64,000 nt of DNA, from the NCBI RefSeq assembly GCF_042665295.1, contig NZ_JBHTCO010000004.1, forward strand, positions 124,001 to 188,000, written 5' to 3'. Below, in pieces: positions 7,683 to 16,980 of this stretch. The notes under the pieces were generated by a model. That model had not been told where the DNA came from, did not search any database, and worked only from the letters and a program-made list of their open reading frames with translations. Within the stretch, counting starts at the first letter, position 1. Each line of letters opens with the position of its first letter. Origin of the DNA: Scopulibacillus_A cellulosilyticus (GTDB lineage Bacteria; Bacillota; Bacilli; Bacillales; Sporolactobacillaceae). The position numbers and the translations under genes were made by a program.

Positions 7683-9728
7683 ATGAGAGTCGCAACAGAT
7701 ATTGGAGGAACATTTACGGACTTAGTCTATGTTAATGATGAAGGAGCCATCGGTGTAGCAAAGAGTCATACAACACCGCCTAACTTTGAAAAAGGGGTTA
7801 TTGACGTTATAGAAAAAAGTAAGATTGACCCCCGTTCTATTGATACTTTTATTCATGGCACAACTGTTATCATTAACGCGTTGACTGAGAAAAAGGGTGT
7901 AAAAACGGGATTAATTACGACGAAAGGGTTCAGGGATGTATTAGAAATTGCCCGAGGTAATCGTCCTGACTTGTTTAATGTCCGCTATCAAAAGCCTGAA
8001 CCATTTGTAGAACGTTATTTGCGGCAAGAAGTGGAAGAGCGGTTGAATTATAAAGGGGAAGTGCTTACGCCTTTAAATAAAGAACAAATTAAGGAAATTA
8101 TCGCCTATTTTCAAAAAGAAAATGTGGAAGCAGTTGCAATATCGCTTTTACATGCTTATGTCAATCCGGTACATGAACAGCAAACCGCAGCATTAATTAA
8201 GGAAATATGGCCGGAGGTTGCAGTAACTGCTTCTCACGAGGTGACAAAAGAATGGCGGGAATACGAAAGAACAAATACAGCCGTTCTTAATTCTTATGTC
8301 AAACCGATTGCTGCAACATATGTGGACAAGCTTTATTCCAAATTAAAGGAAAATAAAGCTGATGGTTTTAACTATATTATGCAGTCCAACGGCGGAACGA
8401 CAACTTTTAATCAAGCGAAAGAAACACCGATTAATTTAGTTGAGTCCGGTCCGGTTGCCGGGATTTACGGTGCCGCTGTCCTGGGGGAATTGTTGGGAGA
8501 AGAAAATATCATTGCCTTTGATATTGGCGGAACAACCGCTAAATGCTCCTTAATTAACAAGGGCGAGATTAAGGTAACAACAGATTACTATATTGAAAAA
8601 AATGAACGCACCGCAGGCTATCCGATTAAAGTTCCGGTGATCGATATTGTGGAGATCGGCAACGGCGGAGGCTCAATCGCCTGGATTGATGATGCCGGTT
8701 CGTTAATGGTTGGTCCGCAATCTGCAGGGTCTGTGCCGGGTCCGGTTGCTTACGGGCAAGGCGGAACGGAACCGACAACAACAGATGCTAACCTTATTAC
8801 AGGAAGGCTTTCAAAAGAAAACTTTGACTATCATGTGGATTTAGAAAAGGTTAAGAAAGCCATTCAAGAAAAGGTAGCCAAACATTATGATATCTCTGTT
8901 GAAGAGGCAGCGCTTGGAATAATTCGTATCGCCAATTCCAATATGTTAAATGCGCTTAAACTGATTTCAATTAGAAAAGGACACAATCCGGGAGACTTTA
9001 CGCTTGTCGCTTTCGGCGGCGGCGGATCCATGCATGCCCCTGCACTAGCCAAGGATCTTGGTGTGAAAAAAGTCATCGTGCCTGTTGCTTCCTCAGTATT
9101 CTCTGCTTGGGGCATGTTAATGACGGATTTGCGCCATGATTATATTCAGACACATATAAAACGTTTGAACGATGTTGACTTGAATGAATTAAATCAAGAG
9201 TGGCGCCACTTTGAATCGGAGGCGATTTCACAATTTAGTGAAGAAGGCATTGACGCTGCTTGTGTGATGTTCAGCCGTTTTGCGGATATGAGATATGCCG
9301 GTCAGGAACATACGGTTAAAGTGCCGGTGCCAAATGGTGATTGGACACAAGAAACAATTTCCGAAATTAATGAAAGATTTCATCGGCTCCATGAGAAAAA
9401 TTATACATTTAAATTGGAAGATTCACCGATGGAAATTGTTAATTTGCATTTAACAGCTTTCGGAAAAGTTGAAAAACCTGAATTGAAAAAATTAACGGTA
9501 ACAGAGAAACGGATTGAATTAGCTTTAAAAGAAAAACGCAGCGTTTACTATGAACATGAAGGCTGGCTGGAAACTGCTGTTTATAACCGGAGTCAATTGT
9601 CACCGAATATGAAGGCAAGCGGTCCTGCTATTATTGAAGAAACTTCTGCTTCAACCGTAGTGTATCCAGGGCAGTCTTTTACAGTTGATGATTACGGCAA
9701 CCTTATTATTCATACTGGCGTTAAATAA
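7683..9728 (+). CDS. Hydantoinase A / 5-oxoprolinase N-terminal family subunit (HyuA-like)
   Basis: The 681-residue protein begins RVATDIGGTFTDLVYV, the ATP-binding phosphate-1 motif of the HyuA/acetone carboxylase beta family. A second sugar-kinase-like phosphate motif follows (FDIGGTTAKCSLI, about residues 280-292), then GGSIAWID and the FGGGGSMHA block. The family performs ATP-dependent opening of cyclic amides (N-methylhydantoin, 5-oxoproline) or ketone carboxylation together with a HyuB subunit, encoded next (69 bp gap). Two components rather than acetone carboxylase's three favour a cyclic amide. The exact substrate cannot be assigned. Confidence 0.88.
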   Translation: MRVATDIGGTFTDLVYVNDEGAIGVAKSHTTPPNFEKGVIDVIEKSKIDPRSIDTFIHGTTVIINALTEKKGVKTGLITTKGFRDVLEIARGNRPDLFNVRYQKPEPFVERYLRQEVEERLNYKGEVLTPLNKEQIKEIIAYFQKENVEAVAISLLHAYVNPVHEQQTAALIKEIWPEVAVTASHEVTKEWREYERTNTAVLNSYVKPIAATYVDKLYSKLKENKADGFNYIMQSNGGTTTFNQAKETPINLVESGPVAGIYGAAVLGELLGEENIIAFDIGGTTAKCSLINKGEIKVTTDYYIEKNERTAGYPIKVPVIDIVEIGNGGGSIAWIDDAGSLMVGPQSAGSVPGPVAYGQGGTEPTTTDANLITGRLSKENFDYHVDLEKVKKAIQEKVAKHYDISVEEAALGIIRIANSNMLNALKLISIRKGHNPGDFTLVAFGGGGSMHAPALAKDLGVKKVIVPVASSVFSAWGMLMTDLRHDYIQTHIKRLNDVDLNELNQEWRHFESEAISQFSEEGIDAACVMFSRFADMRYAGQEHTVKVPVPNGDWTQETISEINERFHRLHEKNYTFKLEDSPMEIVNLHLTAFGKVEKPELKKLTVTEKRIELALKEKRSVYYEHEGWLETAVYNRSQLSPNMKASGPAIIEETSASTVVYPGQSFTVDDYGNLIIHTGVK

Positions 9729-9797
9729 GCCAGTTCTTAAATGGCGCAAATAATACTCAAGGATTTTTATTAATTTGGATGGAGGTAGATTGCAGTT

Positions 9798-11534
9798 ATG
9801 ACAGTGACTAAGGTAGATCCATTCAGTGTGGAGATAATTAAAGACTCGTTGCTCGCTATTGGGGAAGAAATGTTTTACGCCCTTGCGCGTACATCGATGA
9901 GCCCGATTATTTATGAAGTCCTCGATTATGCCAGCGGCTTGACCGATGCAAAAGGCCAGCTGTTAACTCAAGGGAATGGTGTTACGGGTTTTATCGGGAT
10001 GTTAAGCTCAATGGTTCAGCAAATATTGAAAAAATATGAAGACGGTAAAGGACTGGAGCCGGGTGACATTATCATCATTAATGATCCATACGGCGGAGGA
10101 GGATCTCATCTCTCCGACGTCGGATTGGCTATGCCGATTTTTTACGATGGTGAACTCGTTGCTTTTTCGGTTAATAAAGCCCATTGGACAGAAGTGGGCG
10201 GAAAGGATGCCGGGTCATTTACAAGTGATTCAACAGAAATTTTTCAAGAAGGTCTGCAATTTCCGGGAGTGAAGTTATTTAATAAAGGTAAAGTTAACCA
10301 AGCCTTAGTCGATATGATTGAATCCAATGTTCGTTTTCCTGATTTATCTATCGGTGATATGTGGGCTCAGGTTGCCGCCTTGCGTACGGGTGCAAAACGA
10401 TTTGGTGAATTATGTGATCAGCACGGCAAAGACATGGTATTAGCTTCAATTGGCCATCTATTAGATCATGGCGAACAGTTAGCGAGAAAAGAATTAGCCA
10501 AGCTGCCAAAGGGTACTTATACAGCGGAAAATTATATTGATGATGACGGGACTGGTGCCGGCCCCTTTAAAATTAAAGTTAAAGTAACAATTACAGATGA
10601 TGAATTTATTTGTGACTTCCGCGGAAGCCATCCGCAGGTGATCGGACCGGTCAATTGTTCTTATTCCGCGTTAGTTTCCGGAGTCCGCGTTGTCTTCTTA
10701 GCGGTTACAAATCCGTCCCAGAATGTCAACGACGGTGTCTTTCGTCCTTTAAAGGTTATTACAGATGAAGGCGCCATTTTCTCTGCAAAACGTCCGGCGC
10801 CAGTGTCGATTAACTGGGAGGCACGCCTTGGCGGAGCAGATTTAATTTGGAAGGCACTGGCACCTGTATTGCCTCATAGATTAACGGCCGGTCACTTGTT
10901 ATCTGTTTGCTCGGTGACTTTAACCGGCAATCATCCTGATACTGAGGAACCATTTCTAATTGTTGAACCGTCAGCCGGCGGTTGGGGAGCTGGAGCCGGG
11001 CAAGACGGGGCACGGGGACAGTTTTGTCTTGGTGATGGAGAGACATACAATGTCCCTATTGAAGTAGCCGAAACGAGATATGGCGTACTCGTTGATCAAT
11101 ATAGTTTACGATGCGACGGCAAAGGTGCCGGCGAATATATCGGCGGTTCCGGTGTTATTCGTTCTTACCGCGCCTTAACGGATAATCAGAAGGTGACAAC
11201 AATGTTCGGTCGTCACAAGTTTGCACCGTGGGGAGTTAATGGGGGTGAGGAAGGGTCTCCAAATGATGTTTATATTCGAAAGGCTAATGGAGAAAAAGCC
11301 GGGCCATTTGGCATTACGGCCAGATTCCCGCTGAATAAAGGCGATGTCGTTGAACTTGTAACGGCTACAGGAGGCGGTTATGGAGATCCTTGTAAACGTC
11401 CTGCGGATAAGGTAGCCTCTGATGTCAAAAATGGTTATATTACTATTAATCAAGCCAAAGAAATATTCGGCGTCATCGTAGATTCTGAAACTTTTGAAGC
11501 AAAAAGTGTAACTTCAAAAAGAAAGAACTATTAA
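9798..11534 (+). CDS. Hydantoinase B / oxoprolinase family subunit (HyuB-like)
   Basis: The 578-residue protein has the HyuB family's usual length. Near the N-terminus MFYALARTSMSPIIYEVLDYASGL is typical. DIIIINDPYGGGGSHLSDV (about residues 93-111), FRGSHPQVIGPVNCSYS and the C-terminal TATGGGYGDPCKRPADKV are conserved family blocks. It should form the hydrolase complex with the upstream HyuA-like subunit. The RBS is GGAGGTAG. Confidence 0.88.
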   Translation: MTVTKVDPFSVEIIKDSLLAIGEEMFYALARTSMSPIIYEVLDYASGLTDAKGQLLTQGNGVTGFIGMLSSMVQQILKKYEDGKGLEPGDIIIINDPYGGGGSHLSDVGLAMPIFYDGELVAFSVNKAHWTEVGGKDAGSFTSDSTEIFQEGLQFPGVKLFNKGKVNQALVDMIESNVRFPDLSIGDMWAQVAALRTGAKRFGELCDQHGKDMVLASIGHLLDHGEQLARKELAKLPKGTYTAENYIDDDGTGAGPFKIKVKVTITDDEFICDFRGSHPQVIGPVNCSYSALVSGVRVVFLAVTNPSQNVNDGVFRPLKVITDEGAIFSAKRPAPVSINWEARLGGADLIWKALAPVLPHRLTAGHLLSVCSVTLTGNHPDTEEPFLIVEPSAGGWGAGAGQDGARGQFCLGDGETYNVPIEVAETRYGVLVDQYSLRCDGKGAGEYIGGSGVIRSYRALTDNQKVTTMFGRHKFAPWGVNGGEEGSPNDVYIRKANGEKAGPFGITARFPLNKGDVVELVTATGGGYGDPCKRPADKVASDVKNGYITINQAKEIFGVIVDSETFEAKSVTSKRKNY

Positions 11535-11584
11535 TTGTTTTTAATATAAGTAGGGTTATTTACAAAAGAAATAGGAGGATTTTC

Positions 11585-12670
11585 ATGTTTGAGGAAAGAC
11601 GAAGCAAATTAGTACAAGCATTAAGATCAAAGCATTTGGACGCTGCAGTTCTTGTTCCGGGTGCTGGTATGTATTATTTTACCGGCTTGAAGCTAAACCA
11701 TTCAGAACGATTAACGTTTGCAATCATCACTAAAAAAGGTGAACTTGTTTTGGTCTTTCCTCAAGTGGAATACGACAAAGCTGAATCAATAGCTGAAGCT
11801 AAAAAGTTTTTTTACACTGATGAACAAGGACCAAATGAGGTGCTGAAAAAGGCATCTGCTGTCATTCAAATGGAGAAGATTGGCATTGAGTATGAGCATA
11901 TGAACGTAAAGGAGCTTAAGGCTCTTGAATCGCTCAACACCGAAGCAACAATCGATATTAGTATTATCGTTAATAATTTCAAAAATTGTAAAGATAGTAA
12001 AGAAGTCGAGAACATGAAAAAAGCCGTTCAAATTGTTGAAAACAGTTTGGACGCAACCCTTCCTTATATTAAAGAAGGTGTTCAGGAATTGGAAATTGCT
12101 GCACATCTTGAATATGAGATGCGAAAGAGAGGATCAGAGGGGACGCCATTTGGGACAACGGTTGCTTCGGGTTATAGAGGCGCGTTGCCGCATGGACGTG
12201 CCTCGAATAAACAGATTAATAATGGTGAGCTTGTTGTTATAGATTTCGGGGCAATTTTCAATGGGTATGTGGCAGATATCACGCGTACAGTAGCTGTTGG
12301 CGAAATTTCAAATGAGCTGAAAGAAATTTATCAAGTTGTAAAAGCGGCACAGCAAAAGTCGGTTGAAATAATTAAACCGGGTATAACGGCTCACGAGGTT
12401 GATGAAGCCGCAAGAGCCATTATTCGGGATCATGGTTATGGAGATTACTTTACCCATCGTACAGGACATGGACTTGGTCTTAATGCACATGAAGAACCGT
12501 ATATTATGCAAAATAATGAAGCAGTTTTACAACCAGGAATGGCCTTCACTGTTGAGCCGGGCATTTATCTTCCCGATAAAGGCGGTGTACGGATCGAGGA
12601 TGATCTTATTGTTACAGAGGACGGCTGTTTAAACTTAATGTCATATACTAAAAATTTAATAACATTATAG
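11585..12670 (+). CDS. M24-family metallopeptidase (Xaa-Pro peptidase/creatinase-like)
   Basis: This 361-residue protein has an N-terminal creatinase domain and a C-terminal pita-bread domain. The five dinuclear-metal ligands appear intact: Asp in VVIDFGA, Asp in YVADITRT, His in HRTGHGLGLNAHE, Glu in TVEPGIY and Glu in RIEDD. This fits an active proline-dipeptidase-type enzyme. Its neighbours are cyclic-amide hydrolase subunits and an OPT transporter, so it may trim imported short peptides. A creatinase-like C-N hydrolase is an alternative. RBS AGGAGG, ATG start. Confidence 0.88.
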   Translation: MFEERRSKLVQALRSKHLDAAVLVPGAGMYYFTGLKLNHSERLTFAIITKKGELVLVFPQVEYDKAESIAEAKKFFYTDEQGPNEVLKKASAVIQMEKIGIEYEHMNVKELKALESLNTEATIDISIIVNNFKNCKDSKEVENMKKAVQIVENSLDATLPYIKEGVQELEIAAHLEYEMRKRGSEGTPFGTTVASGYRGALPHGRASNKQINNGELVVIDFGAIFNGYVADITRTVAVGEISNELKEIYQVVKAAQQKSVEIIKPGITAHEVDEAARAIIRDHGYGDYFTHRTGHGLGLNAHEEPYIMQNNEAVLQPGMAFTVEPGIYLPDKGGVRIEDDLIVTEDGCLNLMSYTKNLITL

Positions 12671-12684
12671 AAGGATGATAAAAA

Positions 12685-12750
12685 GGGGGAACAACATTTA
12701 CCGCTGATTGACCGGGGTGATATTTAGCTGTTGTTTCCTCCTAAGGAGGG
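12685..12750 (+). promoter_or_regulatory. Possible translational switch in the leader of the OPT transporter gene
   Basis: The Shine-Dalgarno GGAGG (12745-12749) can pair with CCTCC at 12737-12741 across a 3-nt loop, which would hide it. The same CCTCC segment, within 12729-12741, can instead pair with GGGGGAACAACA at 12685-12696, which would free the Shine-Dalgarno. The two pairings are mutually exclusive. This is structure prediction by eye only. Confidence 0.4.
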
Positions 12751-12756
12751 TAAAAA

Positions 12757-14382
12757 GTGAAAGATCATCAAAAGGCATTTGAAAACCCATCCGTTTTTAC
12801 ACCAGCCATTTTGTTTATTGTTATTATCGTGTCAGCATTAGGTGCGATTATTGGTGTTCAATTAATTACATCTTTAGGGATTTCAGCCAACACCTCGATT
12901 ATCGGCGCGTTGCTGGCAATGATTTTAGCCAGAATACCGATTAAACTTTTCTATCGATATAAATCGATCCATACGCAAAACCTCGTTCAGACTTCTATTT
13001 CCTCAGCAACCTTTGGAGCGGGAAACAGTTTAATGATTCCTATTGGAATTCCATTTATTTTTGGAAGAACCGATCTGATCATGCCGATGTTAATTGGGGC
13101 ATCGTGTGCGCTTATCGTTGATGCGGTGATTTTATATCGCGTGTTTGACTCGAAAATTTTTCCGGCTGAAGGGACATGGGCACCGGGCATCGCGACATCA
13201 GAGGCAATTAAAGCCGGAGATCAAGGCGGGAAGAAAGCTAAGTTTTTAGGTATTGGTATTGCCGGCGGCATTATTGGCCAATGGCTGGGCATCCCGATGT
13301 CAGCCTTCGGCGTTGCTTTTATAGGAAATATTATCGCTTTAACCATGTTTGGCATTGGATTATTGTTCAGCGGCTATTCATCCTCGTTGTTCGGGCTTGA
13401 TATTAATGCCATATATCTGCCGCAGGGTGTGATGATTGGTGCGGGCTTGGTCGCTTTAGGTCAAATGGTTACTATGATTATTAAAAGTAAAAAAGCTTTG
13501 GCTCAAAGTTCAAAAGATTCAGAGACTGCCGCTGCTGCAGAAGTTGTTCAAAGTCCTGCAAAGCACACACGTTCGGAAAAGGATACCACGCGTGCATTCG
13601 GGTTAGGATTTGTTGCTTATTTGATTGTAGCTCTAATTATTGCATTGATGGGCGGTCTTATCTCGCATATGTCAATCGGTATGTTAATTGTGTTCTTGTT
13701 GTTCGCAGCATTTGCGGCATTTTGCCACGAGATTATCGTCGGAATTGCCGCTATGCATTCTGGCTGGTTTCCAGCGTTTGCGGTTGCATTAATTACTTTG
13801 ATTATAGGGATGCTTATTGGATTTCCGCCGGTTGCGTTGGCGCTGCTGGTCGGCTTCAGTGCCGCAACAGGACCTGCTTTTACCGACATGGCCTATGATT
13901 TTAAAACCGGCTATCTGCTTCGTGGGAGCGGTAAAGATATAAAAGCAGAATTAGAAGGCAGAAAACAACAATTTAAAGCGGGATTACTTGGTTTTGCTGT
14001 TGCGATAGCTGTTGTAGCTTTTACCTTTCATATTTATTTTGCACAGGGGTTAGTGCCGCCGGTTGATAAAGTTTATGTATCTACCATTAAAGCCGGGGTA
14101 TCCAGCCATATTGCATTAGAGTTACTGTTGTGGGCAATTCCGGGTGCAATTTTACAATTAATTGGCGGGTCGAAACGGCAAATGGGTGTACTGTTTGCGA
14201 CCGGATTGCTATTAATGGATCCGATTGCAGGCTGGTCAGTTATCGCCGGTATTCTTATCCGCGTCATTATTCTTAAAATATACGGTAAAAAGGCCGAACC
14301 GGCTATGTTTACAACTGCTGCAGGGTTAATTGCGGGAGGCGCCTTATATTCATTTTTTAGTTCTGTATTTAAGTTAAAATAA
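12757..14382 (+). CDS. OPT-family oligopeptide transporter
   Basis: This 541-residue polytopic protein has about a dozen or more hydrophobic segments (for example PAILFIVIIVSALGAIIGV). It shows OPT-family features such as SATFGAGNSLMIPIGIPFIFGR and FPAEGTWAPGIATSEAIKAGDQGGKKAK. The family imports peptides and modified amino acids, probably proton-driven, across the plasma membrane. It is the last gene of the XRE-HyuA-HyuB-M24 block (86 bp after the peptidase). The start is GTG with the Shine-Dalgarno AAGGAGGG. The low-complexity cytoplasmic linker (about residues 246-272) is typical of a poorly conserved loop. Confidence 0.88.
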   Translation: MKDHQKAFENPSVFTPAILFIVIIVSALGAIIGVQLITSLGISANTSIIGALLAMILARIPIKLFYRYKSIHTQNLVQTSISSATFGAGNSLMIPIGIPFIFGRTDLIMPMLIGASCALIVDAVILYRVFDSKIFPAEGTWAPGIATSEAIKAGDQGGKKAKFLGIGIAGGIIGQWLGIPMSAFGVAFIGNIIALTMFGIGLLFSGYSSSLFGLDINAIYLPQGVMIGAGLVALGQMVTMIIKSKKALAQSSKDSETAAAAEVVQSPAKHTRSEKDTTRAFGLGFVAYLIVALIIALMGGLISHMSIGMLIVFLLFAAFAAFCHEIIVGIAAMHSGWFPAFAVALITLIIGMLIGFPPVALALLVGFSAATGPAFTDMAYDFKTGYLLRGSGKDIKAELEGRKQQFKAGLLGFAVAIAVVAFTFHIYFAQGLVPPVDKVYVSTIKAGVSSHIALELLLWAIPGAILQLIGGSKRQMGVLFATGLLLMDPIAGWSVIAGILIRVIILKIYGKKAEPAMFTTAAGLIAGGALYSFFSSVFKLK

Positions 14383-14431
14383 CAGAAAGCCTTTATAGAA
14401 AAGGTGTTTAAACAATTTCTAATTATTATAA

Positions 14432-14461
14432 AAACGCGGAGAGATTATTCCGCGTTTTTTG
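14432..14461 (+). terminator. Terminator after the OPT transporter gene
   Basis: AAACGCGGA (14432-14440) pairs perfectly with TCCGCGTTT (14449-14457), followed by T residues. Confidence 0.9.
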
Positions 14462-14672
14462 CGTGACTAATGATCTAGATAAATTTAGCCAAAGGAATTT
14501 CAAGTAAATATAAAGAATTACTAAATAAAGCTTAGGTGCCATATTAATTAAAACAGGAGTCGGCTTCTAAGAATACGTCTTTTCTATTTATCTTATCACG
14601 TGAGTTTTTAACATTTGAAACTCGTTACGCCTTTAATATGGTGGAGTTAATCCTTTAAGGAGGGTACAATCT

Positions 14673-15389
14673 ATGCCTTTAAAAAAGTATGGCGTACTAA
14701 AAGGAAAAGCAGTTGATTCCAAGCAGGGCAGCGACAGCAGTCCGCATTATCAGGTGCTGATTGAAGATGATCAAAGTACAAAATATCGAATTGCCATTAA
14801 CATTAAATCGCAAGCGTCTCCTTCTGAAGTTTTATATTTTGTCAGTGAAGATTTTAACTCTGATGACATTACAAAATTGCCGAAACTGGCGTCCGGCTTT
14901 ACAGAGATTAATCATAACAATCCGGATATTGCATTAGATTATATACGGGGGAAATTGTTTGATCCGAAAAAAATGATTCCACTTCCGGCAAGTGCTCCGG
15001 GGCCAAATAACGATTTAAATGATAAGATTAATCAATATTTTAAAGAAGCTATTGATAAAAAAGCCGTCGTCTACGCATTTGGCGACAGGTGGGGTCCGGA
15101 AGTCGGTCAGCCGGATCAATATTTCAACTTTTTGCCCGGCAATGGCATTCATGACATACACATGAACCAAGGCAATGCAGGGAATTGGACACAAGATAAT
15201 GGTACATGGCAAGATGGCGGGGCGCTAATCTATTTTGAGGAGACTGACAAATGGGTTGGTATTTTCTTAGCATTTCAGTCTCAATCCTGGTGTACAGATG
15301 ATCAAGGTAATGCTATATGCCCTGTTGAAAAATGCAACCATACCAATTTTGATAAAAACCCATGTAAATCTAACGGATATATCCGCTAA
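14673..15389 (+). CDS. yukJ: YukJ-like DUF2278 family protein
   Basis: This 238-residue protein starts MPLKKYGVLKGKAVDSKQG and contains SPHYQVLIEDD, KYRIAINIKSQASPSEVLY and VYAFGDRWGPE, as in the DUF2278/YukJ family. The molecular function is unknown; no signal peptide or membrane segment is seen. A cysteine-rich tail (QSWCTDDQGNAICPVEKCNH) is notable. From memory, yukJ also lies beside ald in Bacillus subtilis, so its position before ald here looks like conserved synteny. RBS AAGGAGGG. Confidence 0.8.
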   Translation: MPLKKYGVLKGKAVDSKQGSDSSPHYQVLIEDDQSTKYRIAINIKSQASPSEVLYFVSEDFNSDDITKLPKLASGFTEINHNNPDIALDYIRGKLFDPKKMIPLPASAPGPNNDLNDKINQYFKEAIDKKAVVYAFGDRWGPEVGQPDQYFNFLPGNGIHDIHMNQGNAGNWTQDNGTWQDGGALIYFEETDKWVGIFLAFQSQSWCTDDQGNAICPVEKCNHTNFDKNPCKSNGYIR

Positions 15390-15403
15390 AAAGTAATGGT
15401 TAA

Positions 15404-15438
15404 CATAAAGACGGTAAGTTAAACTTACTGTCTTTATG
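15404..15438 (+). terminator. Hairpin after yukJ
   Basis: CATAAAGAC (15404-15412) with inner GTAAGTT pairs with ACTTAC and GTCTTTATG (15430-15438). The stem is long, but no clear T-run follows, so terminator function is uncertain. Confidence 0.55.
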
Positions 15439-15842
15439 TATGAGTTGTCGAAAAAAATAAATAATAAAAATTGTATAAAATGTCTTTACATTTTAACAAT
15501 AATACTTTAAATTAGTATTATAAACATTATAGTTAGAAAATTAGCAATGTGTTAATTATTTAAATATGTTACGCTCTGCCTCATAAACAGCTATAGAATA
15601 ATCCTTTGAGGCTGGTAAATATGATTGCTGTTTGGAAGGAAGGTGGTTATTTTTAATTTCATAAGTCATAATGTCATGACATTAGAACAATGCTGGCTAC
15701 TTCCTCCAATATGGAAGTCGACATTCTAGCTCTCCTTGGGGGTGATAAATAATTCTGAAGATCGGATAGTTTAAGATTAAAACATTTGTTAAAGCAATTT
15801 CAAACCGGGTAAGTAAATAGTTATGTTAGGGGGTTGGTTATT
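15439..15842 (+). promoter_or_regulatory. Long untranslated leader of ald with palindrome and hairpins
   Basis: About 400 bp carry no convincing gene. A perfect 16 bp palindrome, TAATGTCATGACATTA, lies at 15669-15684. A hairpin ACTTCC/GGAAGT is at 15699-15718. Three strong Shine-Dalgarno-like runs precede only tiny frames (for example MIAVWKEGGYF from ATG 15621). The palindrome is a plausible operator for an alanine- or taurine-responsive regulator. Confidence 0.4.
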
Positions 15843-16976
15843 TTGATTATTGGTGTTCCAAAAGAAATCAAAAATAATGAAAATCGTGTGGGTATGACGC
15901 CCGCGGGTGTAACCGCATTTAAAAATAATGGTCATGAAGTTTTAGTTGAAACATGTGCCGGGTTAGGCAGCGGATTTACTGATCAAGATTATATGTCTGC
16001 CGGTGCTGTTATTGTTTCCTCGGCTAAAGAAGCATGGGCAGCTGATATGGTTGTCAAAGTAAAGGAACCGCTTCCTGAAGAATACGGTTTTTTCCGTAAA
16101 GGATTAATTTTATATACGTATCTTCATTTAGCTCCAGAGCCGGAATTAACACAAGCGCTTATTGATAATAAAGTTACAGCCATTGCCTACGAAACGATTC
16201 AGTTAGAAAACGGCGCACTTCCATTGCTTACGCCAATGAGCGAAGTTGCCGGCCGCATGTCCATTCAGATTGGCGCGCAATTTTTAGAAAAACCAAAGGG
16301 CGGTAAAGGTATTCTGCTTAGCGGCGTTCCTGGCGTCACTCCTGGTGAAGTTGTCATTGTCGGCGGCGGCATTGTTGGTACCAATGCAGCCAAAATGGCT
16401 CTTGGTCTTGGCGCTAATGTAACTTTACTGGATATTAATCCAAATCGTCTCCGCCAATTGGATGATTTGTTCCAAGGGCGTTTAAATACGGTGATGTCAA
16501 ACAGCTATAATATCGCAGAAGCTGTTAAAAAAGCTGATTTACTTGTCGGTGCTGTATTAATTCCGGGAGCGCGGGCCCCGCGTCTGGTTACCGAAGCCAT
16601 GGTTAAGACTATGAAGCCTGGATCAGTTATTGTCGATGTTGCCATTGACCAAGGCGGTTCTATAGAAACTGTTGATCGAATTACAACACATGATCATCCT
16701 ACATATGAAAAATACGGCGTTGTCCACTATGCGGTTGCTAATATGCCGGGGGCTGTTGCCAGAACATCAACGATTTCCTTGAATAACGTAACGATTCCTT
16801 ATGGCGTACAAATTGCTGACCATGGTTACAAGCTGGCAGCTGCGAATAATAAGGAGATTGCTAAAGGAATCAACGTGGTTGATGGTAAAGTCACTTTCAA
16901 AGCTGTTGCTGATGCGCATGGTTATGAATATCATCCACTTGAGTCTGTTTTATTTGAAGAGGTTGCTTCTGTTTAA
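15843..16976 (+). CDS. ald: Alanine dehydrogenase
   Basis: This 377-residue enzyme (from TTG 15843) begins MIIGVPKEIKNNENRVGMTP, the classic Ald N-terminus. It has the substrate block VKVKEPLPEEY, the catalytic His region YTYLHLAPEPELT, and the NAD-binding motif VGGGIVGTNAAKMALGLGA. It deaminates L-alanine to pyruvate with NAD+. Here it would regenerate pyruvate for the taurine aminotransferase and release ammonium. The TTG at 15843 lies 9 nt after AGGGGG. An upstream in-frame TTG at 15834 touches the Shine-Dalgarno and would add MVI, so it is less likely. Confidence 0.95.
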   Translation: MIIGVPKEIKNNENRVGMTPAGVTAFKNNGHEVLVETCAGLGSGFTDQDYMSAGAVIVSSAKEAWAADMVVKVKEPLPEEYGFFRKGLILYTYLHLAPEPELTQALIDNKVTAIAYETIQLENGALPLLTPMSEVAGRMSIQIGAQFLEKPKGGKGILLSGVPGVTPGEVVIVGGGIVGTNAAKMALGLGANVTLLDINPNRLRQLDDLFQGRLNTVMSNSYNIAEAVKKADLLVGAVLIPGARAPRLVTEAMVKTMKPGSVIVDVAIDQGGSIETVDRITTHDHPTYEKYGVVHYAVANMPGAVARTSTISLNNVTIPYGVQIADHGYKLAAANNKEIAKGINVVDGKVTFKAVADAHGYEYHPLESVLFEEVASV

Positions 16977-16980
16977 GAAG

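Noticed and set aside
15600..15660. Sigma-54 promoter in the ald leader
   Set aside because: TGGTAA...TTGCT looks similar, but the GG-GC spacing is one base too long and -24 is poor.
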